Source: Pyricularia pennisetigena
Lineage: Eukaryota; Ascomycota; Sordariomycetes; Magnaporthales; Pyriculariaceae
Direction of reading: 5' to 3'
Length of the DNA: 64,000 bases
Assembly (NCBI RefSeq): GCF_004337985.1
Contig: NW_021940918.1
Span: 3,193,014 to 3,257,013, forward strand
The notes beneath the pieces were generated by a model, which was given only the letters and a program-made list of their open reading frames with translations, had not been told where the DNA came from and searched no databases. Positions 1 through 9,800 of the stretch are shown piece by piece. Numbering within the stretch: the stretch's first letter is position 1; each line of letters starts with the position of its first letter. The position numbers were made by a program, and so were the translations under genes.

Positions 1-122
1 GCTGGGACGCCGTCAAGGACGCCGAGATGAAGACCAAGGTCGAGATTGAGCGGCTGGGGCGGTGGTTGCGCACAAAGGTCTGGAAGATTGATGAGGAAAA
101 GAAGAGCACCGAGTCGGACTAA
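1..122 (+). CDS. 3' end of an unidentified protein-coding gene
   Basis: The window opens inside an open frame (codons begin at position 3) that ends with TAA at 120-122, leaving 39 visible C-terminal residues. The tail is strongly charged and looks helical: an Asp/Glu/Lys-rich stretch, a Leu-Gly-Arg-Trp-Leu-Arg core and a Lys/Glu/Ser end. The DNA is GC-rich with C/G third positions, like the other genes here, and changes abruptly to T-rich sequence after the stop, which supports a true coding end. I do not recognise the family; the rest of the gene lies left of the window. Confidence 0.6.
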   Translation, partial: WDAVKDAEMKTKVEIERLGRWLRTKVWKIDEEKKSTESD

Positions 123-3100
123 GTAAGGGAGGTAGCTTTTGTTTTATTTGGGGGCTCAACTGAGGTTCTTTTTTTNNTTTTTTTTTTTTTTTTTTTGACA
201 GATGCTGCGGTCTCGGAGGTACAGTATCTGGTTTTCATTTATTTATTTTTCTGGATCTTGTTGTTCGTAGCATTGTAGTCGGGGTGCAAGTTTTTTTTTT
301 AAATCTCACGACATGGCACTGTTCACTTTGGCCGAGCAATTATTTTAGAATCAGAAAATGTTATATTACATTCTTCAGACTAAAACGTGCCTGCTCGAAT
401 GCGTGTCTCTGATCTGGTGTATAACAAGATGTATGACTAGTTCATAACAGCTATTCAATTTTTTTAATTTTTCTTTTGTCGGCTCTATGAGCCATATGCA
501 ACACGGCCAAGCCAGTCTCACGTTCATATGCTCGATATGGCAATGTTTTTGTAATCAAGTCAGTTTAGGAAGTGTGGCGACATGCGGGGGGGATAAACCT
601 AAAAGTCGCACATTACATATGTTGACATTTGTGAGACATATATGGAATAGGGTTATTTGCTGTGTAAGAAAGGTGAGCGACAACATACTACAAGTAGGAA
701 ATACATTGCGATAGTGTATTGTTGCCCAGGTACTGCAAACAACCACTTTTCTAGGCAAAGTATGATCCAAACAAACCCATGTCTTCAAAACAACTGAGAC
801 CAAGTCATGCGACCAAAGATTATTAAAATACTTACACGGACTATCATGCAGGTTCAAGGCATGGAAAACGCTTGAGTCCTCACGGACGCCCCGCTCTCTC
901 TCTCTCTCTCTTTCTCTTGCATGAAAGCACATCAGCAGCTTATCTATCCGTTTCACTTGGGTTGTTATCGGCAGAACGCAACCTCGGGAACCAGCTTCTC
1001 CCGAGGAATCAAGAGGGAAGGCGACAGGGTGTCAAAAGAAGTGTCATTCAATAACTTACGTTGATCAGGTCCGGTTGCGGGTCAACTTGAAAACACACTC
1101 TTTTGGCATTTTCTGGAATGCATAAGGTCGATCCACGATTCTGGTGGTTGATTTGCCGCACAAGGTTTCATTGTAAGTATTTTGCATTAAATAGACTGTT
1201 TAGATCTGCTGCCGATTACCGACTACCCTGTCGGCTTTGCTCACTGCCATTGAAATCTAGAAGTCTAAAGAAAGATAGAGAATCTGCAAATTTCACATAG
1301 ACTAGAAATGCAGGTGACGCTACATATACCTGAGGTTCATTTGCATACCTTACTTAGTTGACCTAGCCTACTGTAGTCGTAGATGTGCAATTGCATACGG
1401 TAAAGAAGCAAGCGCCCACCGGATTTAAGCAGTACCTGCGCCAAGCCATCCTGACAGTCAGCTTTTGAGTTTGACAGCAGGCAGAAAGAAAAAAGCAAAG
1501 TCCATCGGACAAGTCAGTGCGCAAGTTGACAGCCGGCGATGGTTATATGTAGGCGGATTAAATCAGACATACGAACGCAAATTGACTTTCAAAACTTAAA
1601 AACGGGAATCAGTCAATCCTACTACGTAGTAGGTTGAGTGGCCCCATTCGGAGCTAAGCGAAGGAGAAAAAGTAGATTGGAAAGCTGTTGGAAATTGAAA
1701 TGGACAATGGCTCAGACTTGAAAGGTGTGGAGCCTCACTCGGTAAGGTGACCCTGAGTTTGAGGATGGTGGGCTGTTGTTGTTGGTGCAAACTAAAGCTC
1801 TGGCCTTACTGCGAGGGCTTACTGTACTGTGTACCTACCTACTTGACACCGTATCTATGGTTTCAGCAGATAAACAGAACAGTAAGTACCTGATGGGTAC
1901 AAGTAACTAATAACTGTACCCATGGTAGCGATGATTGCCGATCGGATATCGATCTAGAACCCTGAGCACCCGACTGGAGAAGTTGACAATACTGAAATGT
2001 TTTTTTCTCAATTTATTTTTATCTTTTTTTTTATTTATTTATTATTGCACTTGTCTGCATGTCAATACCCTACTATTTATGAATTGAAGGGATGCCTGCA
2101 ACCATGACCGAGTCTCGTTTCCTTCACCTCTCCTTTTGACCGGATCGGCTGGGTGTCAGATTTGTCCTGGGCTGGGTGCTTGACTCAAAACCCCATCAAC
2201 ACAATGGTGCGTGCAAAGCGGAAAGACCCGTTTAACTGAAGTACCTTGCGTACAACTTACCTTGGGACCTTCCACCTACCTGAAGCACATTTGGGGGGGA
2301 ATTGTGGAATTTTGTCCAACTGTCGGCCTTGATTCTGGTCAAGGAGGGACCAAGAATCGAATTCTGTCCTATCTTTTTTTCACGGTTTGCCCGACATTCG
2401 AATGGCATAATGAAAGAATCCTGATGTTTTATTGGTCACCGAGGCCATTGGGACGATGCCTAAATCCACGGTACAGACTTTCAGGTACCCGCGTAATCAT
2501 CTCAAAAGCTGCGAGCTACTCGCATTCCGGCAAACCGCGGGTCTAGACGATATGGAACCCCGGCTATGATTGGTCATTTATTCTCCGATGCAATGCTCCT
2601 CCCTTCCCATTGACCACCTTAGACCTTGGTGGTCGCTTCTTTAAAAAAAGAAGAGTGAGTGGGCACAGGGAGACACAGCCCCTCTGTCTGCTAGGGCTCC
2701 GCAAATGGCATAAGCCTTACTGGACTAGCATCTGCGCACAGCCGATTTCCTCCATCGACTCACCTCGAGAATCAACCAAGTCACCTTGACTGCCCTGATC
2801 TTTTGTCTGTCCACCCCATCTCATCATCTGACAATTATGCTTTGGCGCCAACCTCTCCATAGCCATCGTCGCGTTACTACGCAGCAGTCATTTGCACCTG
2901 TTCAGCAACCAAACACTTGCGCTGAGTGACGCTAGCGTCGGCGAGACGTGCACATGTTCGAATTTGGGACGGCTTTCAAAGAAACCTACTGTCCACCTAC
3001 CTCTATGCATGCGGCTGAGCTCAGCCCGGCAAGTTAGCCAAGGTTAGATGGCTGCAGTACTGTACATACATACTACTTACTACCATGGATTTTATCCAGC

Positions 3101-3810
3101 GCATGTCTCTGCCGTTGCATGGGCTGCGGCTGCGGTAGGTAGGTACCGTACAACGGACGAATCGACTTGTGAACTTGAACAAATCCATGCAGCCAACCCA
3201 TCGCGGCTGGTTTTTAAATGTATGTACAAGAGGGCTGTCCAGGACAGGGTGTGTGTGGTGTGGTCCGTTCCCCAGATCAAGAAAGTCATCCACCCCCATC
3301 GGCGGAACCCTGGCTTTTCTCTAGGAGTTGCGTTACAACCCTGCGGCGCGGCCGCGTTTGGTGCTGTCCCATTCTCCCCCCACACACCCGCATTGTACAG
3401 TACATGATGCCTTTCACTCCCACCTCTTGGCCCCAGGCCCTGTGCCTGGCTCTGTTTCTCTCTTCCCTTCCATGCCCATTCCCAAAATAATTTGGTGACT
3501 CTCCGCATTCGGGGATTTCTATTTTCTTTTCTTTCTTTTTTTCTTTCTCTTTTTTCTTTCTTTCTGTCTGTTTTCATATTGGATCTGCATTCTTGATACC
3601 CATTTGCTTTTGTTCTTCTTTTTATTCGTTTTTGGGACGGTGATACTTGGTTACCTCAACCGCCTTTGAGCAGGCAAAACACCTACTTTTGATACCCACG
3701 AGTCTGCTTTCAGGTGTTGATAGGCGTTGCAGTATCCCTACTACTCCCTCTTTCTGAAAACATCTTCTCTTCTTTAAAAATATAGGTTATTTTCAAGTTT
3801 TCCTTTCACG
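123..3810. other. 3.7-kb intergenic region
   Basis: No convincing gene. It holds a T-run broken by two Ns (166-196), a (CT)9 microsatellite at 894-911, TTTA-type repeats near 236-250 and 2022-2046, and a pyrimidine tract just before the next gene. Open frames here are under 170 codons, have no recognisable domains and overlap on both strands. Confidence 0.6.
3520..3573 (+). promoter_or_regulatory. Pyrimidine-rich tract upstream of the NRPS-like gene
   Basis: About 54 bases are almost entirely C and T on the coding strand, ending roughly 240 bp before the first ATG of the giant gene. Such CT tracts are common in promoters and 5' leaders of filamentous fungi, so this probably marks the core promoter. 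No TATA or known operator was identified. Confidence 0.35.
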
Positions 3811-6800
3811 ATGCCCGCCTTCGCACAACCGGCTCTTGGGTCCCCCAAGCCTCTCCTGCCCCGTATAGATACGATGAACACACGCCCCGAACACGAGAGG
3901 AACCCGAAAACCTTCAACCCTGCAAACGAATCGGTCGAAGGGCGTCTGGTATGGGCCATTGGAGATATTCTGGGAATAGACTCAACCTCAATTCAGATGG
4001 TGGATTCCTTTACAGATCTCGGGGGTTGCGAGAGGACGGCTGCCCGCTTAAGCACCACTTGCCGGGACTTGGGCTTGGAGGTTGATACCAGCGACATTCT
4101 AAACTGTTATACGCTTGCAGAGTTGCAAACTCGCATAACACCATGTTCCCAAGAGGTGTCACCCCAAAACGTCACTGCCAGCAACTCGCTGGCAATAGAG
4201 CCGCTCAAGCTCCGAACGGATAACCTGGCACCCTCACAACCTCGTTTCTCATCCACCTCAGTAGTACCGTCGACAGCCGTCTCCGAAGTTCACTTTGACC
4301 ATGAAAGTTTTATTTGCGACGAGGAATCTGTTTCTAGGGCTGTCATCATAAAACCAAGGGCGGGATTCTTCGATGGTAAGCAGGTTGTTTTTCTTTCGCT
4401 TGCTGGTCTCAAGGTCCCTGGAACGCCCACGTCCGATATCGAAGTTATACCGCAGACCAAGATGTTTCTTGCCGGAACCAAAGTCGCAGCGATAAGGCAC
4501 GACCTCGAGGCAGCCGCTATCGCCACCGACCTACCGGATATCTGGATTGTACTTCGGCAATTGCCCGTAACGGAACACGGGGCGCTCGACCGGAGAAAGC
4601 TACGCACTTGGCTTCAGAATATCAACCAAGAGACGTACCAACAAATCATGAGCTTGGACACGGAGGAGACTTTGCAACAACCCTTAACAGATAGTGAAAG
4701 GGCTCTTCAGAAGGCCGTCAGCAATGCTTTGCAAGCTCCACGTGAGGAAATCGGCATGAACTTCTCATTTGCCCAACTGGGTGGAGATGAAGTCACTGCG
4801 ATGCAGGTGGTGGCCAGGTCCAAGGCCGACGGCATTTTCCTCAGCGCAACCGAGCTCCTGCAAAATAGCTCTTTGGCACAACTAGCCGCCATGGCAACAT
4901 CGCGCGGGGAGATGCCTCGTGGCTGGGATGGGGAGCCGGAGGGGGAGCAGTTTGACTTGTCACCCATGCAGCAGCTCTATTTCCTGACCACCATGGGAGG
5001 CGACTGTAGATATCGTATGGGCAAGGACGGCAGCTACCGCTACAACCAAAGTCTGTTGCTCCGAGTGAAGAAGAGCTTTGGGTTTGATGATATATCAGCG
5101 GCAGTCCAGGCGTTAGTTGGGCACCATACCATGCTGCGCTCGCGATTCTTCCGGACCGCCGAAGGTGGATGGACCCAGAGAACCGTGGCTCCGTCCAAAA
5201 ACTCTTACGCCATGCAATTCTCCACGATAGGCAACAACAAAGAACTCGAGATTGTCATAGCGAGGAGCCAAGCCATGATTGACATCGAGAGCGGCCCCGT
5301 TTTTGCAGTCGACCACATCCAGACGACAGACGACTACCAAATGATATACCTGGTTGCACATCATCTTGTGGTGGACTTGCTTTCTTGGAGAGTAATTTTG
5401 GACGATCTTAACGAGCTTCTGATGAGCGGCAGCCTTCTTTCGCACCGCTCAATGCCCTTCCAGAAATGGAACGAGCTCCAGAAGAAAGAGATCGAGCAGA
5501 CGGAGATCACCAGCCCCTTGCCAGCAGGCACACCAGTCGGTAACTACGCTTATTGGGGACTGCAAGACGTCTCCAACACCTACGCTGACGCTTCCGAGCT
5601 CGGATTTTCGCTAAGCCCAGAGTTGACCACTATCCTCCAAAGCACATGTAACCGTGTTTTCCGAACTGATTGTGCGGACATTTATTTGGCTGCCCTTCTG
5701 CTTTCCTTCTCCCAAACTTTCCACGACCGCTCAGTACCCGTGATCTGGAACCAGGAACACGGCCGAGAGGTTTCCGACCCGGCCATCGATATTTCTGATA
5801 CTGTGGGGTGGTTTACCACTCTTAGCCCGGTCGGCTCAGTCTTGGCTGGAACTCGAAACGATTTCATTGACGTCCTACGCCGACTCAAGGATGTACGCCG
5901 GGCGATGCCTAGGCGCGGCGCGCAATACTTTGCCTCTAAATTCTTCAAATTCGGCGGGCCGGACCTGTTTACCGAAGATTGGCCATTCGAGCTGATCTTC
6001 AATTATGCTGGCTCGCTGGAGCGTCTTGAGGAAAGCAACGGCGTCCTAGAGCAGATTCCCTTCCCAGGGCGGACGCTGGCGTCCAGAACATCCAACATTG
6101 GCCCCAACGTCGGCCGCATCGCTCTCTTCGAGGTTAGCGCTATGGTATCGCAGGGCTCGGCACACGTCAAGCTTGTCTACAACAGGCGATCGCGCCACCA
6201 GGACCTCATCGCCCAGTGGATCCAGAATTTCGAGCACCTGTTGCTTGAAGCCATCGGCCGACTTCGTTACCATACTCAGGAGCTGACGATGGCGGATGTG
6301 CCACAGCTGGATGTGACCTACGATGGCCTACGCAAGCTCAACTATGAGCGCACGTCGTTGCTCAACTTGAGTAGCGTGCGAGATATCGAGGCTGTCTATC
6401 CAGTGACGGCCGTCCAACAAGGCATCTTGGTGAAGCAGGCAGTCGACCAGGAAGCCTCATACCTGCATGCCATCTACGAGTTTTCATCCCCAATGGGCCA
6501 GCCAATCAACATATCGCAGCTCTGCGCCGCATGGCAGAACGTCACTACAAAACATGCCGCCCTTCGTACAGTATTCATCGACAGTGTGACCGAGACCGGT
6601 GTGTATGATCAGGTCGTTCTGCGGAGGACATCTCCAAACATGCTCTTTATCGATGTTGCCTCCGGCGAAGACCCGAGAGAGTCTTTGGAGAATCTCCCTG
6701 CGCTACCCGGCAGGACTTCTGGCCAGCCTCAACACAGGTTGGCAGTTTGCAACACACCCACAAAGACGCTGGTAAAGTTGGACATCAGCGAAGCCCTCTG

Positions 6801-9800
6801 TGACCCCCAGAGTCTTAACGTCATCTTTCTCGATCTCCGCCGGGCGTACACCACCAACCAACCACTTCCTGAACCCACCGGCCTTACTTATCCTGACTAT
6901 TTGAAGTTTCTTGAATCTGCCCGTACCAGCCAGAGCCTCGATTTCTGGATCGGCCGACTTTCAGGCGCCGAATCTTGCCTGTTCCCGCGACTGACGCAAG
7001 AATCTCCGAGGCGCGTCTTTGAGAACTACAGTTTCGATCTTGAAGTTGACGGCAGTAGTCTCGTCGAGTTTGCCAGATCCAGAAACGCTACGCCTGACGC
7101 TGTCTTGCGGCTTGGTTGGGGCCTGGTACTCCGCGTCTTTTCCGGCAAGGACAATGTATGCTTTGGCTACCGCGCCACCGGACGTGAGGCTGCTTCTGGC
7201 GGCCCAAGCATGCGGAATGCCGTTGGATGCTTCAGCAATACGGTAACTTGTAACTTTGATCTGTCGCCTTACAATGCTCTTGCAAACGTCTTGGCCATCG
7301 TAGAGGAACAGTACGTCGCCAGCCTGCGCCACCAGCATGTGTCTATCCCAGAGATCCACCATGTTCTTGGCAAACGTGGCAATGATCAGCTCTTCAACTC
7401 GGTAGTATCTTTCACGAACGAACCTTCGGAGCTCCGAAGCCGACACACGGGTCGGACCGACTTTGAACTTAACAACGTATCTCACAGAGAGACATCCTGC
7501 TATGATTTGGCCATCAACGTTCGGTTCGGTAGTAGCAGACTTGTGGTCGACATTGGTAGCATGTCACTGGTTGGGGAAAGGGAGGCCGCCAACATCGCAA
7601 ACACGCTCAGCAAAGCTCTTCGTACCATTATGGAGAACCCTGCATCTTCCATCCATGGGATCAATCTTTGTACCGACCGCGACTACGCACAGGTTGTCGC
7701 ATGGGCAAACGAAAGAGCTCCACCCGAGCCTAGAGTTGCCGTGGTGCATGAGCTTGTGGAGACGAATGCTCGCAGCAACCCCCATGCCATGGCCGTGTGT
7801 GCCTGGGATGGCCAGCTTACCTACGGCAAGCTCGACGATCTGTCCACACGGTTGGCTCAGCGATTGTCCGAGGCCGGCGTCACCACCGGGGTCACTGTGC
7901 CTCTATTGCTGCAGAAGAGCGTCTGGTCGCCCGTTGCCATGCTCGCGGTTCTCAAGGCAGGTGGGGCATTCGTGCCCATCGACTCTGGTGATCTCAGCCT
8001 GATCCAGCCCATCTTTGAGAACATCAGCTCTAGGGTGGCTATTGAGTGTGAGAACGCTGGGGGCGTGCTCCGCAACCTTTTTGACAGCGTCATCGTCCTG
8101 AACAGCGAGCTTATGACACAGCTAAAGCTGCAGGCCCCTCGCCATGTCGAATCCTTAGCAACAGAGGATGATGCGGCTTGCGTTTTCTTCACCCCATCCA
8201 ACTCAAGAGAAGTCAGGGGCACTGCTTTCACCCATGGCGCTTTGTCCATCGCGCTTCTCACTCAGGGACCTGCAGCCAGCATCAACTATGGCAGCCGCGT
8301 GATGCAGCTCTCGTCATACAATATCGACATTGCCATTTCAGAGGTGTTTGCTACACTGGTAAATGGTGGATGTGTTTGCATTCCGACTGAAACGGAGCGG
8401 GTATATGACTATGTTGGAGCTGTCCGGCGGATGGAAGTCAATTGGTCATACATGACGCCACACCTGTCTCGCAAGATCAACCTGGAGCACCTGCCCAGCC
8501 TCAAAACTGTATGCTTTAGGACGCGTTCTCTGGACGAGGATACATATGCCCCTTGGGCCGGCAAAAAGAAGGTGCTATTCGCGTATGGCGCGCTGGATGT
8601 CTGCCCTCTCGGCATTTCATTCCTCGAGGTGCATGGGCCGCATCAACTGGACCGCATCGGCACACCGCTTGCAGGCAACTTCTGGCTCGTTAATCCTGAG
8701 GATCACCGCAAGCTTATGCCGATCGGCAGCATTGGCGAGCTTGTCATTGAAGGACCAACTCTGGGGTGCTCTTTCGCGCGGGGTCAGATGGACCGGACAC
8801 ACTGGAACGCCGCCGAGTTCTCCGACTCGGCCCCTGGCAAGAAGACTAGGTATTTCAAGACCGGACACCGCATGCGTTACATGGACGGCGGCGCTCTGCA
8901 GCTCGTATCGCACAAAAGAGATGATATCGAGATCGACGGCAGCATGATTGTACTTTCCGAAGTGGAACAAAGCCTTCGCAGTTGCCTTGGTCAGGGAATG
9001 GATGTTGTGGTCGAGGCCATTGCCTTCAAGAACTCCACAACGCCTCCGGTACTGGCTGCGTTTGTTGAGCTTGGCTCAATGTTTGATGGACCAGAGGATC
9101 TGCATCGGTTAAGTCATGTGACAAGAGAGCGCATCTTCAAGGCCAAGCGAGTGGCCGAGACTGGTATGCGCAGCAAGGTTCCCCATTACATGATCCCCCA
9201 GATTTTTGTCCCGGTGAAAGACTTGCCAATCACTCCCTCGCTCAAGGTCAACCGCCGCAGGCTGCAGAAAAGCATTCATGGGCTGTCGCGAGAACAACTG
9301 ATCCAACTCTCGAGCGTCCCCAACCCCGATGAAGTGCAGACTGTCGGTACCACGTCTCTGCCTCTGACGCAAACTGAGGAACGCATGCGGAGGATCTGGG
9401 CTCATGTGCTGAATATTGAGGACGAAACCTACATCTCGGCTGCTGATGGCTTCATCAAGGCTGGCGGTGATGATATTTTGGCTGCTAAACTAGTCGTGTG
9501 TTGCCGTCAGGAGGACATCGCCATTTCCATTGCTGATGTCTTGCGGGATATGCCCCTAAACGACTTGTGCCGATCGGTTACCGGAGGAGACTCACGATCC
9601 AACCTGCAGTCTTTCTCTGCAGCTTCCTCCACGTCGACCAGGTCAGCCTCGACATCCCAGGCCGGCTCGGAAGAAACAACGCCAACTCAAAACAACCCGC
9701 ATACCGCCGCTGCTCCTGCAGTCGTCGACCCAGAAAAAAAGGCCCGCGATGACCGTCTCAAGGGAGTGCTGGCAACCAAGTTAGGCGTGGAAACAAAGGA

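Noticed and set aside
1618..1633. Perfect 16-bp palindrome CCTACTACGTAGTAGG
   Set aside because: About one such palindrome is expected by chance in 64 kb, and no gene start is nearby.
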